The position numbers and the translations under genes are program-made. This document shows positions 28,266 to 37,487 of a DNA stretch of 64,000 nt, in pieces; the first letter of the stretch is position 1; each line of letters begins with the position of its first letter. The DNA comes from Streptococcus toyakuensis (lineage in GTDB: Bacteria > Bacillota > Bacilli > Lactobacillales > Streptococcaceae). The DNA lies in contig NZ_AP024523.1 of assembly GCF_024346585.1 (NCBI RefSeq), positions 567,001 through 631,000 of the forward strand, given 5' to 3'. The notes beneath the pieces were generated by a model. It was not told where the DNA came from. It worked only from the letters and a program-made list of their open reading frames with translations, and did not search any database.

Positions 28266-30158
28266 ATGACACGTTATCAAGATGATTTTTATGATGCAAT
28301 CAATGGAGAATGGCAACAGACAGCTGAAATCCCAGCAGATAAGTCTCAAACGGGAGGTTTTGTTGATTTAGACCAGGAAATTGAAGACCTGATGTTGGCG
28401 ACAACAGACAAGTGGTTGGCAGGAGAAGAGGTGCCTGAGGATGCTATTTTAGAAAATTTTGTCAAATACCACCGCCTAGTTCGTGATTTTGACAAGAGAG
28501 AGGCTGACGGTATCACACCTGTTTTACCTCTTCTTAAAGAATTCCAAGAATTGGAGACTTTTGCAGATTTTACAGCTAGACTAGCAGAGTTTGAGCTTGC
28601 AGGAAAACCAAACTTCCTTCCTTTTGGTGTATCACCAGACTTTATGGATGCCAGAATCAACGTTTTGTGGGCTAGCGCTCCAAGCACGATCCTGCCAGAC
28701 ACGACCTACTATGCAGAAGACCATCCTCAGCGCGAAGAGCTCTTAACTCTTTGGAAAGAAACTAGCGCAAATCTTCTCAAGGCTTATGATTTCTCTGATA
28801 CAGAAATTGAAGATTTGCTAGAGAAAAGACTAGAATTGGACCGCCGAATTGCAGCAGTAGTTCTTTCTAATGAAGAAAGTTCAGAGTATGCTAAACTCTA
28901 CCATCCATATTCATATGAAGATTTCAAGAACTTTGCGCCTGCCCTACCTCTGGATGATTTCTTCCAAGCCGTTCTTGGACAAGTACCAGACAAGGTTATC
29001 GTAGATGAGGAACGCTTCTGGCAAGCAGCAGACCAATTCTATAGTGAAGAAGCTTGGCCTCTCCTCAAGGCAACCTTGATTTTGAGTGTTGTCAATCTCT
29101 CAACCAGCTATTTAACAGAAGAAATCCGTGTCTTGTCAGGTGCCTATAGCCGTGCGCTTTCAGGAGTTCCAGAAGCCAAAGACAAGGTCAAGGCAGCTTA
29201 TCAACTAGCACAAGGTCCTTTCAAACAAGCCTTGGGTCTCTGGTATGCCCATGAAAAATTCTCTCCAGAAGCTAAGGCAGATGTAGAGAAAAAAGTGGCA
29301 ACCATGATTGATGTCTATAAGGAACGCTTGGCTAAAAATGACTGGCTGACTCCTGAAACTCGTGATAAGGCCATCGTCAAACTCAATGTCATCAAGCCTT
29401 ATATCGGTTACCCTGAAGAATTGCCAGAACGCTACAAGGACAAGGTAGTGGATGAGACTGCTAGTCTTTTTGATAATGCTCTAGCCTTTGCGCGTGTGGA
29501 AATCAAGCACAGTTGGAGCAAGTGGAACCAGCCTGTAGACTACAAGGAATGGGGCATGCCTGCTCATATGGTCAATGCCTACTACAATCCACAGAAGAAC
29601 CTGATTGTCTTTCCAGCGGCTATTTTACAAGCACCTTTCTATGATTTGCATCAGTCATCTTCTGCTAACTACGGTGGTATTGGTGCAGTTATTGCCCATG
29701 AAATTTCTCACGCCTTTGATACCAATGGAGCTTCCTTTGATGAAAATGGTAGCCTCAAGGATTGGTGGACAGAGAGCGACTATGCTGCCTTCAAGGAGAA
29801 AACACAAAAAGTCATTGACCAATTTGATGGACAAGATTCTTATGGAGCAACCATCAACGGTAAATTGACTGTATCAGAAAACGTGGCTGACTTGGGAGGA
29901 ATCGCAGCAGCGCTTGAAGCAGCTAAGCGAGAACCAGACTTCTCAGCAGAAGAATTCTTCTACAACTTCGGTCGCATTTGGCGCATGAAAGGTCGCCCAG
30001 AATTTATGAAACTTTTGGCTAGCGTCGATGTACATGCACCAGCTAAACTCCGTGTCAATGTACAAGTACCAAACTTCGATGATTTCTTTACAACCTATGA
30101 TGTCAAAGAAGGAGACGGTATGTGGCGTTCGCCAGAAGACCGCGTCATTATTTGGTAA
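28266..30158 (+). CDS. pepO: Neutral endopeptidase PepO (M13 family)
   Basis: A 630-residue zinc metallopeptidase. The zinc site is HEISH in VIAHEISHAFDTNG with the third ligand in ENVADLGG, followed by the C-terminal RVNVQVPNFDDFF. The frame extends 20 codons further to 28206, but the ATG at 28266 begins at the conserved MTRYQDDFYDAINGEW and gives the standard length. There is no signal peptide, although pneumococcal PepO is reported on the surface. It is divergent from psaB with the PsaR site between, and in pneumococci this gene is PsaR-regulated as I recall. Confidence 0.95.
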   Translation: MTRYQDDFYDAINGEWQQTAEIPADKSQTGGFVDLDQEIEDLMLATTDKWLAGEEVPEDAILENFVKYHRLVRDFDKREADGITPVLPLLKEFQELETFADFTARLAEFELAGKPNFLPFGVSPDFMDARINVLWASAPSTILPDTTYYAEDHPQREELLTLWKETSANLLKAYDFSDTEIEDLLEKRLELDRRIAAVVLSNEESSEYAKLYHPYSYEDFKNFAPALPLDDFFQAVLGQVPDKVIVDEERFWQAADQFYSEEAWPLLKATLILSVVNLSTSYLTEEIRVLSGAYSRALSGVPEAKDKVKAAYQLAQGPFKQALGLWYAHEKFSPEAKADVEKKVATMIDVYKERLAKNDWLTPETRDKAIVKLNVIKPYIGYPEELPERYKDKVVDETASLFDNALAFARVEIKHSWSKWNQPVDYKEWGMPAHMVNAYYNPQKNLIVFPAAILQAPFYDLHQSSSANYGGIGAVIAHEISHAFDTNGASFDENGSLKDWWTESDYAAFKEKTQKVIDQFDGQDSYGATINGKLTVSENVADLGGIAAALEAAKREPDFSAEEFFYNFGRIWRMKGRPEFMKLLASVDVHAPAKLRVNVQVPNFDDFFTTYDVKEGDGMWRSPEDRVIIW

Positions 30159-30181
30159 TGCAAAGAGGTCAGTAATCAGAA

Positions 30182-30229
30182 AAAAGGCATTCAATCAAGG
30201 TTTTCACACCTTATTGGATGCCTTTTGTA
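30182..30229. terminator. Bidirectional terminator between pepO and the MBL hydrolase
   Basis: AAAAGGCATTCAAT and ATTGGATGCCTTTT pair with further CAAGG/CCTT matches inside; A- and T-runs flank it. Confidence 0.8.
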
Positions 30230-30286
30230 ATAGAAAGATTTGCTGGATAGTTTACTTAAATTGTGCTATTGATTGTCATCATTTTA

Positions 30287-30916
30287 CTAGAAAAAAGGAT
30301 TGAAAGTTTTTTCGTGAGCGATAGTAGTAGCTGGACCATGCCCTGGATAGACATCATAGTTTGGTAGAGTGAAGAGTTGGGTCTGGATACTATGAAGGAG
30401 TTGTTCCATACTACCAGTTGGAAGGTCGGTTCGTCCAATGGTTTCACGGAATAGGGCATCTCCTGTCAAGACTAGGTGAGCATCAGGAAAGACTAGGGAA
30501 ACACCACCGATAGAATGTCCTGGTGTTGGCAAGACAGTGAAACGAAATTCCTCCAGCTGATATTCCTCATGAAAGACAAAGGTGTGTTCTGCAGGTTTTG
30601 CGACCACATCTGCCATATCATCGTGACGAGGGAGACCAGAGAGATTATTGACAGGAGTATAGAGCCAGCTGGCTTCGCTCTCTGCGATATAGACAGGAGG
30701 ATTGCCAAAAGTTTCGCGAACCAAGTCCAGACTCATGATATGGTCATAATGGGCGTGGGTAAGGAGAATAGCGCAGATCGGTTTGTTGATGTTCTCGATG
30801 GCCTGACGAATAGCTTCCCAATGGCTACCGGGATCGACCACGATGAGGTGTTTTTCGCCTTCTAAGTAATAGGTATTTTCATAGGCAACAGGATTCACGG
30901 TTTTATGGATTTTCAT
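30287..30916 (-). CDS. Metallo-beta-lactamase-fold hydrolase (glyoxalase II-like)
   Basis: A 209-residue protein with the binuclear zinc motif THAHYDHI (about residues 56-63), TPGHSIGG, LTGDALF and the final VYPGHGPATTI. It resembles YcbL/GloB-like hydrolases that cleave thioesters such as S-lactoylglutathione; substrate unknown. An upstream extension to 30967 runs into the BOX repeat; GGAG before the ATG at 30916 and the conserved MKIHKTVNP start decide against it. Converges on pepO. Confidence 0.88.
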   Translation of the reverse strand: MKIHKTVNPVAYENTYYLEGEKHLIVVDPGSHWEAIRQAIENINKPICAILLTHAHYDHIMSLDLVRETFGNPPVYIAESEASWLYTPVNNLSGLPRHDDMADVVAKPAEHTFVFHEEYQLEEFRFTVLPTPGHSIGGVSLVFPDAHLVLTGDALFRETIGRTDLPTGSMEQLLHSIQTQLFTLPNYDVYPGHGPATTIAHEKTFNPFF

Positions 30917-30945
30917 ACTAGCTCCAATCTCAAAGAATGTACTAA

Positions 30946-31057
30946 TACTCTTCGAAAATCTCTTCAAACCGCGTCAACTTTATCTGCAACCTCAAAGCAG
31001 TGCTTTGAGCAGTCTGCGGCTAGTTTCCTAGTTTGCTCTTTGATTTTCATTGAGTAT
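30946..31057 (-). repeat. BOX element (boxA-boxC, no boxB)
   Basis: In reverse orientation: boxA (TATACTCAATGAAAATCAAA at the right) and boxC (GAAGAGATTTTCGAAGAGTA at the left), without the boxB unit. It occupies most of the space upstream of the MBL hydrolase gene. Confidence 0.9.
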
Positions 31058-31136
31058 AAATTAAGTATAGCACAGTTAGGGAGAATAAGCTGGAAAAGGA
31101 AATAGGTCTAGAAAGAAGATGGTTTGGATAAAAAAT

Positions 31137-31160
31137 AAGCCTCGAGTTAGTTCGAGGCTT
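31137..31160 (-). terminator. Terminator of the choline-binding amidase gene
   Basis: AAGCCTCGA and TTCGAGGCTT around a short loop; on the minus strand a T-rich run follows. Confidence 0.8.
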
Positions 31161-31168
31161 AAACTGTT

Positions 31169-32626
31169 TTAATTACCAGCATAATATTTTTGGATTCCCT
31201 TGACAATCCCTTCAACTAGTTTATCTTGGTAGTCACTGCTGCGGATTTTTTGGTTTTCTTCTGGATTATCCATATATCCCATCTCTAGCAAAACAGCTGG
31301 TTTAGCTGTTTCACGGAGAACAGCAAAGGTTGCTTGCAAGAGCCCAGCATCCCTAGCTCCAGTTTCAGCTAGCAGTGAAGTATGGATATCAGCTGCGAGA
31401 CGATTACTTTCACTTATCCTTTCAGGATTGTTGTGCCAATCCTTGTTAATCTTGCTAGGGAAGCCAGGTTCATCTTTGTAAGAATAGGTCTGGATACCTA
31501 GGTTAACGGTTGTATCATTCCCTTTTGCATTGAAATGAAGGCTGATGAAAAAGTCAGCATTGGTCTTGTTGACCATACGAGAACGCTCGGTAATAAAATC
31601 AACGTCTATATCACTATCTCGAGAGGTGAGAACGGTATAGCCGAGTCCTTCTAGTCGTTTACGTAGCTTACGATAAACTTGTAGGTTCAATTCTTTTTCA
31701 GCTATGCCATAGTAATAAGCCCCGCGATCCTTACCACCGTGACCTGGATCAAGAAAGATAGTTTTAGAGTAATGTCCTTTTTGAAAACCTTGTGCTAATT
31801 CACGAACCCATTTTCCATTCCCTTGGAAGAGCTGGTTTTTACCATCCACAGCATAGGTTCCTGTAACATACACACCATCATCCTTAAGATAGTACCAAGC
31901 TTGATAGTCTGGGTCGTAAATCCATTCCTTATGGGCCATGTAGCCACCAGATTTGAGGTAGTAGGAACCAATCCATTGTTTTTGGGCATAGCGTCCGCCA
32001 GATTTTAGGTAAAACCAACTAGAGTAGCTTTGGTCGTAGACCCATTCCTTATCTGCCATGGCACCGCTGGATTTGAGGTAGTAATCGCCTTTCCAAACAT
32101 TGGCCAACATTCTACCGTAGCCATCAAAAGCATACCACTTGCCATTGATTTGGCTCCATTGGTTGGATAAATATTTACCTGAACCATTGATATAGTACCA
32201 ATTATTGCCCATTTGGTACCAAGTGTTTTCAAGCAAGTAGCCATGACTATCAAAGAGATAACCATCATAGAGGGTATCTGTAAATTTGACACCAGTTTGA
32301 CTATAAAAAGTCCACTTGTTCCCCTCTTTTACCCAGCCAGTTTGTATAGGTTGATTAGGTTTGGTTTCCCTAGAAAGAGAAGGTTTGCTTTCTTGCTCAC
32401 TTGAACTAGCTGTGCTCGACGAAGTTTCTGTACTAGCTTGAGAACTACTAGCAGAAGTATTTGTAGAACTGTTAGTAGAATGACTAGTGGAAGTATTTGT
32501 TGAGCTACTAGTTGAACTAGTCATAGGGTTAGTAGCGGAATGACTAGTATCATCAGCCAAAACGATTTGGTTTGTTAGTCCAAGAAAAGCCAAAGCTAAA
32601 AGTGTCAGTCTTTTGTGTGATTTCAT
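31169..32626 (-). CDS. Choline-binding N-acetylmuramoyl-L-alanine amidase (Amidase_3)
   Basis: A 485-residue secreted protein: signal peptide (cleavage near VLADD, residue 24), Ser/Thr-rich linker (about 28-95), six to eight choline-binding repeats (about 98-290; WYYLKSGGYMA, WKGDYYLKSSGAMAD, FQGNGKW) and a C-terminal zinc amidase_3 domain (about 305-485). The catalytic pattern is complete: LDPGHGG, KELNLQVY, ISLHFNA and LLEMGY. It should attach to choline on teichoic acid and cleave MurNAc-L-Ala bonds. Domain order is reversed relative to LytA, whose amidase is N-terminal and of another family. I recall no pneumococcal reference gene here. Confidence 0.92.
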   Translation of the reverse strand: MKSHKRLTLLALAFLGLTNQIVLADDTSHSATNPMTSSTSSSTNTSTSHSTNSSTNTSASSSQASTETSSSTASSSEQESKPSLSRETKPNQPIQTGWVKEGNKWTFYSQTGVKFTDTLYDGYLFDSHGYLLENTWYQMGNNWYYINGSGKYLSNQWSQINGKWYAFDGYGRMLANVWKGDYYLKSSGAMADKEWVYDQSYSSWFYLKSGGRYAQKQWIGSYYLKSGGYMAHKEWIYDPDYQAWYYLKDDGVYVTGTYAVDGKNQLFQGNGKWVRELAQGFQKGHYSKTIFLDPGHGGKDRGAYYYGIAEKELNLQVYRKLRKRLEGLGYTVLTSRDSDIDVDFITERSRMVNKTNADFFISLHFNAKGNDTTVNLGIQTYSYKDEPGFPSKINKDWHNNPERISESNRLAADIHTSLLAETGARDAGLLQATFAVLRETAKPAVLLEMGYMDNPEENQKIRSSDYQDKLVEGIVKGIQKYYAGN

Positions 32627-32951
32627 GTTGTTTGCCTTTCTAGAGAGATGAAAATTCAGTAATTATCGTAAAATACTGTTCTTATTACCATTATACACTA
32701 AAAAAATCAGAAAATTACCAAAATATCAAACCTTTTCTTATTTAAGCAGAAGAAAAGATTTTCATTTCACTAACTTTTAGAGTAGCCTATATTTCAAAAA
32801 AGTTAGATGAAAATCAGATAATTTTATTTTTTAAGTTTGAATCTTATTCTATCATACGTTCCAACAAATTGAATAGCTTCAGAATCCTCTTTTTCTAGTT
32901 TTCATATTCTTAAAAAAGTGATAAAATGGTAGGAAGAATTGGAGAGTAGAG
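32627..32951. other. Divergent intergenic region between the amidase and relA
   Basis: 325 bases, A+T-rich. On the minus strand TATAAT at 32695-32690 is a likely -10 for the amidase. An imperfect inverted repeat lies at 32758-32814 (ATTTTCAT, CTAACTTTT against AAAAAGTTAG, ATGAAAAT). A -10-like TAAAAT at about 32921-32926 and GGAGAG lie before relA. No gene was found. Confidence 0.55.
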
Positions 32952-35174
32952 ATGCCAAAAGAAGTGAATTTAACAGGCGAAGAAGTTGTCGCTTTAACCA
33001 AAGAATATTTAACAGAAGAGGATGTCCATTTTGTCCATAAGGCCTTGGTCTATGCGGTGGATTGCCACAGTGGTCAGTATCGCAAATCAGGCGAGCCTTA
33101 TATCATTCACCCTATCCAAGTGGCAGGTATTTTAGCCAAACTCAAGCTAGATGCTGTAACGGTAGCTTGTGGTTTCTTGCACGATGTGGTGGAGGATACA
33201 GATGCGACCTTGGACGATTTGGAAAGAGAGTTTGGTCCTGATGTGCGGGTAATCGTAGATGGGGTTACCAAGCTTGGTAAGGTCGAGTACAAATCAATCG
33301 AGGAGCAATTAGCGGAAAATCATCGTAAGATGCTCATGGCCATGTCTGAGGACATCCGTGTTATCTTGGTTAAACTGTCTGACCGTTTGCACAATATGCG
33401 GACCCTAAAGCACCTTCGAAAAGACAAGCAGGAGCGCATTTCCAAAGAAACCATGGAAATCTATGCCCCACTTGCCCACCGTCTGGGGATTTCCAGTGTC
33501 AAATGGGAATTGGAAGACCTGTCTTTCCGTTATCTCAATCCAACGGAGTTTTACAAGATTACCCATATGATGAAGGAAAAGCGCAGGGAGCGTGAAGCCT
33601 TGGTGGATGAGGTGGTCACAAAATTAGAGGAATATACGACAGATCGTCACCTAAAAGGGAAGATTTACGGTCGTCCCAAGCATATTTACTCGATTTTCCG
33701 CAAAATGCAGGACAAGAGAAAACGGTTTGAGGAAATCTATGACCTGATTGCCATTCGTTGTATTTTAGACACCCAAAGTGATGTTTACGCCATGTTGGGT
33801 TATGTGCATGAACTTTGGAAACCGATGCCTGGTCGTTTCAAAGACTATATCGCTAACCGCAAGGCCAATGGTTACCAGTCTATCCATACGACAGTTTATG
33901 GGCCAAAAGGACCGATTGAGTTCCAAATTCGGACCAAGGCCATGCACGAGGTGGCTGAGTACGGGGTTACGGCTCACTGGGCTTATAAGAAAGGCGTTAA
34001 GGGGCAGGTTAACAGCAAGGAATCTGCTATTGGGATGAACTGGATCAAGGAGATGATGGAGCTCCAAGACCAGGCTGATGATGCCAAGGAATTTGTGGAC
34101 TCTGTCAAGGAAAACTATCTGGCTGAGGAGATTTACGTCTTTACCCCAGATGGAGCTGTCCGTTCTCTTCCCAAAGATTCAGGACCGATTGACTTTGCCT
34201 ATGAAATCCATACAAAAGTCGGTGAAAAAGCGACTGGTGCCAAGGTCAATGGTCGCATGGTTCCACTGACAACCAAGCTCAAGACAGGGGATCAGGTTGA
34301 AATTGTCACCAACCCGAATTCATTTGGTCCTAGCCGTGACTGGCTCAATATGGTCAAGACCAGCAAGGCGCGTAACAAGATTCGTCAGTTCTTTAAAAAC
34401 CAAGATAAGGAACTGTCAGTCAACAAGGGTCGTGAGATGTTGATGGCCCAGTTCCAAGAAAACGGCTATGTGGCAAATAAATTCATGGACAAGCGCCACA
34501 TGGACCAAGTTCTACAAAAGACCAGCTACAAGACAGAAGAATCCCTCTTTGCGGCTATTGGTTTTGGAGAAATTGGAGCTATTACTGTCTTTAACCGTCT
34601 GACTGAAAAGGAACGTCGTGAGGAAGAACGTGCCAAGGCCAAGGCGGAGGCAGAAGAACTTGTCAAGGGTGGCGAAGTCAAGGTTGAAAACAAAGAAACC
34701 CTCAAGGTCAAGCATGAGGGTGGTGTGGTCATTGAAGGTGCCTCAGGTCTCCTAGTGCGGATTGCCAAGTGTTGTAATCCTGTTCCTGGTGACGATATTG
34801 TCGGCTATATTACCAAGGGCCGTGGTGTGGCTATTCACCGTGTGGACTGTATGAACCTGCGTGCCCAAGAAAACTACGAGCAACGTCTCCTTGATGTGGA
34901 ATGGGAAGACCAGTACTCAAACTCAAATAAGGAGTATATGGCCCATATTGATATTTACGGTCTCAACCGTACAGGACTGTTGAACGATGTACTGCAAGTT
35001 CTTTCAAACACAACCAAGAATATATCAACAGTCAACGCCCAACCAACTAAGGATATGAAGTTTGCCAATATCCATGTGTCCTTTGGCATTGCCAACCTCT
35101 CTACATTGACCACGGTTGTGGACAAGATTAAGAGTGTGCCAGAAGTCTACTCTGTCAAACGGACAAACGGCTAA
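32952..35174 (+). CDS. relA: Bifunctional (p)ppGpp synthetase/hydrolase
   Basis: A 740-residue RelA/SpoT homologue for the stringent response. In order: HD hydrolase (HDVVEDT, about residues 76-82), synthetase ([32 protein letters not shown]; the RFKD variant is that of bifunctional enzymes), TGS ([20 protein letters not shown]), and a C-terminal ACT domain (about 665-740). [14 protein letters not shown] is the conserved-cysteine region. It makes alarmone on amino-acid starvation and degrades it otherwise. dtd follows 29 bases on and is probably co-transcribed. Confidence 0.97.
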   Translation: MPKEVNLTGEEVVALTKEYLTEEDVHFVHKALVYAVDCHSGQYRKSGEPYIIHPIQVAGILAKLKLDAVTVACGFLHDVVEDTDATLDDLEREFGPDVRVIVDGVTKLGKVEYKSIEEQLAENHRKMLMAMSEDIRVILVKLSDRLHNMRTLKHLRKDKQERISKETMEIYAPLAHRLGISSVKWELEDLSFRYLNPTEFYKITHMMKEKRREREALVDEVVTKLEEYTTDRHLKGKIYGRPKHIYSIFRKMQDKRKRFEEIYDLIAIRCILDTQSDVYAMLGYVHELWKPMPGRFKDYIANRKANGYQSIHTTVYGPKGPIEFQIRTKAMHEVAEYGVTAHWAYKKGVKGQVNSKESAIGMNWIKEMMELQDQADDAKEFVDSVKENYLAEEIYVFTPDGAVRSLPKDSGPIDFAYEIHTKVGEKATGAKVNGRMVPLTTKLKTGDQVEIVTNPNSFGPSRDWLNMVKTSKARNKIRQFFKNQDKELSVNKGREMLMAQFQENGYVANKFMDKRHMDQVLQKTSYKTEESLFAAIGFGEIGAITVFNRLTEKERREEERAKAKAEAEELVKGGEVKVENKETLKVKHEGGVVIEGASGLLVRIAKCCNPVPGDDIVGYITKGRGVAIHRVDCMNLRAQENYEQRLLDVEWEDQYSNSNKEYMAHIDIYGLNRTGLLNDVLQVLSNTTKNISTVNAQPTKDMKFANIHVSFGIANLSTLTTVVDKIKSVPEVYSVKRTNG

Positions 35175-35203
35175 TTGTCCTAGCTCTTACTAGAAAGGCT
35201 ATT

Positions 35204-35647
35204 ATGAAAATCATTATCCAACGGGTAAAAAAAGCCCAAGTGAGTATCGAAGGTCAGGTTCAGGGGAAAATCAATCAGGGACTCTTATTGCTGGTTGGTG
35301 TTGGACCAGAGGACCAAGAGGAAGATTTGGACTATGCTGTGAGAAAACTGGTCAATATGCGGATTTTTTCAGACGCAGAAGGCAAGATGAACCTGTCTGT
35401 CAAAGATATTGAAGGAGAAATCCTCTCTATTTCTCAGTTTACCCTCTTTGCGGATACTAAGAAAGGAAATCGTCCAGCCTTTACAGGCGCAGCCAAGCCT
35501 GATATGGCATCAGACTTCTATGATGCTTTCAATCAAAAATTAGCGCAAGAAGTACCCGTTCAGACAGGGATCTTTGGAGCGGATATGCAGGTTGAGCTGG
35601 TCAATGACGGACCAGTCACCATTATCCTTGATACTAAAAATAGATAA
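35204..35647 (+). CDS. dtd: D-aminoacyl-tRNA deacylase
   Basis: A 147-residue enzyme that removes D-amino acids (and glycine from tRNA-Ala) from mischarged tRNAs. Both signature motifs are present: [17 protein letters not shown] and [16 protein letters not shown] lies upstream. The relA-dtd pairing is conserved across Firmicutes. A terminator follows at 35653. Confidence 0.96.
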   Translation: MKIIIQRVKKAQVSIEGQVQGKINQGLLLLVGVGPEDQEEDLDYAVRKLVNMRIFSDAEGKMNLSVKDIEGEILSISQFTLFADTKKGNRPAFTGAAKPDMASDFYDAFNQKLAQEVPVQTGIFGADMQVELVNDGPVTIILDTKNR

Positions 35648-35652
35648 GAAAG

Positions 35653-35677
35653 ACCAAGCCCAGCTGGCTTGGTTTTT
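35653..35677 (+). terminator. Terminator after dtd
   Basis: ACCAAGCC and GGCTTGGT around CAGCT, followed by TTTT; it probably also serves the converging membrane-protein gene. Confidence 0.85.
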
Positions 35678-35685
35678 CTTATCTA

Positions 35686-36099
35686 TCATAAAATATTCCA
35701 AAATGAAATCGGTTCTTGATAGGCCTTGGGGAAATCTTGTTTCAGGCTTTGGCAGATGCGATAGGAAGGGACGAGATGTCCTAGGATGAGGAGAGTTCCC
35801 TGAAGGAAAAGTGGGATACCCCTTACAATCAGCAAGGAGAGAATGATCAGGCTATCCCATAGGAGGATTTGTAAGGCAAAACGCCAGAATCTCGGTCTAA
35901 TCTGGGAATAAAGGTGACTAAAGTGGTCACAAAGTTGGTTGGAAAGATAGGTCAATAGCACAGGATGAAAGAAAATGAGCCAACCGCTATAAATCAACAT
36001 CCAATCCCAAGTAAGTCCCTCTTTAAATGTCAAAAATGCCAGCATAATTCCATCGATGATAAGGAGTTGAATGGTTTTGATGGAGATGATTTTTTTCAT
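35686..36099 (-). CDS. Small membrane protein, paralogue A
   Basis: A 137-residue hydrophobic protein with four predicted membrane helices and a basic N-terminus. It ends in PKAYQEPISFWNIL. The gene upstream has exactly the same length, the same helix pattern and a matching tail (PDFYGKHISLWECL), so the two are tandem duplicates 18 bases apart, presumably one transcript. I do not recognise the family and see no catalytic motif. Confidence 0.75.
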   Translation of the reverse strand: MKKIISIKTIQLLIIDGIMLAFLTFKEGLTWDWMLIYSGWLIFFHPVLLTYLSNQLCDHFSHLYSQIRPRFWRFALQILLWDSLIILSLLIVRGIPLFLQGTLLILGHLVPSYRICQSLKQDFPKAYQEPISFWNIL

Positions 36100-36117
36100 G
36101 ATAACCCCTCCTTTTCC

Positions 36118-36531
36118 TTAGAGACACTCCCATAAAGAGATATGTTTGCCGTAAAAGTCTGGATAGTTTTCTCTTAGGTGGTCAGTTGTCATATAATAAA
36201 AAGTAGAATGGCAAGCAGTGATGATTGGCATAAGAGATGAAAAACGATGAGAACTAACGAAGGCTAAAAGGACAAAAAATAGAAAGTCGCTGATGAGCAC
36301 CCCTAAATAGTAGAAGCGAATCTTTTTATTGATTTGAGGATAAATCTCAGCGAATTGATGTTTGAGTCGGACAACCAAGCGAAATAGCAGGAGTCCTTGA
36401 GCAAGGAGGAAAATAAAACCAGAGAGCAAGAGCCATTCTAAAGCTGTCTCGGGTCTAGTGGTAAAAAATGCAAGTAGTAGCAAATCAATGACTACAATTG
36501 CTATAAAATGGATTCTATAGAGTTTTTTCAT
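36118..36531 (-). CDS. Small membrane protein, paralogue B
   Basis: A 137-residue protein with four predicted membrane helices, a diverged tandem copy of the next gene: both start MKK, share a charged loop after helix 2 (QFAEIYPQINKKIRFYYLGV here, HFSHLYSQIRPRFWRFALQI there), and end in -ISxWxxL. No function can be assigned. The conserved loop between helices 2 and 3 is the best search handle. Preceded by GGAGG on the minus strand. Confidence 0.75.
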   Translation of the reverse strand: MKKLYRIHFIAIVVIDLLLLAFFTTRPETALEWLLLSGFIFLLAQGLLLFRLVVRLKHQFAEIYPQINKKIRFYYLGVLISDFLFFVLLAFVSSHRFSSLMPIITACHSTFYYMTTDHLRENYPDFYGKHISLWECL

Positions 36532-36660
36532 GACAAGACCTCCCTCTTTTATCTAACTTCATTCTACTCCAAAAGAATGGGAGTTACAAGTAAAATGATA
36601 AAAATAGCAGAAGGGAGATTCTCTTAAGTCGACTTGTTTTTTTATTTAAGTTTTCTTCTA

Positions 36661-37368
36661 TTATCTTACTTCTTCATCATTCCAGACAAATAAAGCTCCG
36701 ATTGCATTGAGGATATAAAAGATGTATTTTCCGATATTGGCAAAATTTCCTTGAATACCAGCTTTTGTCAGCTGAACGAAATTGTAAATCAACCAAAAGC
36801 CCCACTGAGTTGTTAGTTTCAATGCGTTAAAAGCATTGGCAATGAGTGAGAGTGCAAAGGCAATGGTTGTTACATAGGCAAGGAGATTCATCTTTCCTCC
36901 ATAGCCGATATAGTTGGTCACAAAGGCAAAGAGGAAGGCGATGATGGAAATGATGATGGCCGCCAATTTTAGCTGTTTTTGGCTCATTTGGTTGGGTCTG
37001 CCTTCTTGCGAAGCTTCCCATTTCTTAATAGCAAAGGTATAAATGAGGAAGGTGACGGGATAGGTGATAATGGCCGCCTTATTTCCAAGGATATAATCAA
37101 TAGCACCGGACAAAATGGTATTAACAATACCAAAGTAATTTCCCCATTTGCTTAATTTCCCCGTGAAACGAGTGGACAACATGGAAATCCCAACGTTGGT
37201 TACGGAAATCAATCCAAAGGGTACAAGAGCTGTCCATGGTCCCCAGTCTACGAATTTATCGAGGCGGGAGTTGAGGTAACCAGATGCAATCGCAATCCCA
37301 ACGACTAAAGCAACCCCAAAGAGGTCAAACCATTTAGATGTAGCAAAAATTTTTAGTGATTTTTTCAT
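36661..37368 (-). CDS. pnuC: PnuC-like nicotinamide riboside/NMN transporter family protein
   Basis: A 235-residue protein with about seven membrane helices. The C-terminal TTQWGFWLIYNFVQL fits the PnuC signature (W-x2-W-x-I/Y-N), and the spacing of helices matches the 3+1+3 fold of that vitamin-transporter family. It would take up nicotinamide riboside for NAD synthesis by facilitated diffusion. The internal linker (KKWEASQEGRPNQMSQKQL) is charged and cytoplasmic. The start region carries a perfect palindrome. No Shine-Dalgarno close to the ATG is visible. Confidence 0.8.
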   Translation of the reverse strand: MKKSLKIFATSKWFDLFGVALVVGIAIASGYLNSRLDKFVDWGPWTALVPFGLISVTNVGISMLSTRFTGKLSKWGNYFGIVNTILSGAIDYILGNKAAIITYPVTFLIYTFAIKKWEASQEGRPNQMSQKQLKLAAIIISIIAFLFAFVTNYIGYGGKMNLLAYVTTIAFALSLIANAFNALKLTTQWGFWLIYNFVQLTKAGIQGNFANIGKYIFYILNAIGALFVWNDEEVR

Positions 37369-37380
37369 AGTTTAAACTAT
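37367..37380. promoter_or_regulatory. Perfect palindrome at the pnuC start codon
   Basis: ATAGTTTAAACTAT, 14 bases; its first two bases are part of the start ATG on the minus strand. Possible operator or translation-blocking hairpin; no regulator is assigned. Confidence 0.4.
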
Positions 37381-37441
37381 CTTTCTTTTTTTTACAAATA
37401 TTCTACAATTAAATGAAAGCAAAATCAAATGATAGAAATAA

Positions 37442-37468
37442 AACCCTGAAAATAAAACTTTCAGGGTT
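37442..37468 (-). terminator. Terminator of psaR
   Basis: AACCCTGAAA and TTTCAGGGTT around seven bases, T-rich on the minus-strand downstream side. Confidence 0.8.
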
Positions 37469-37487
37469 GGTTGGGGGACTTGAGAAA

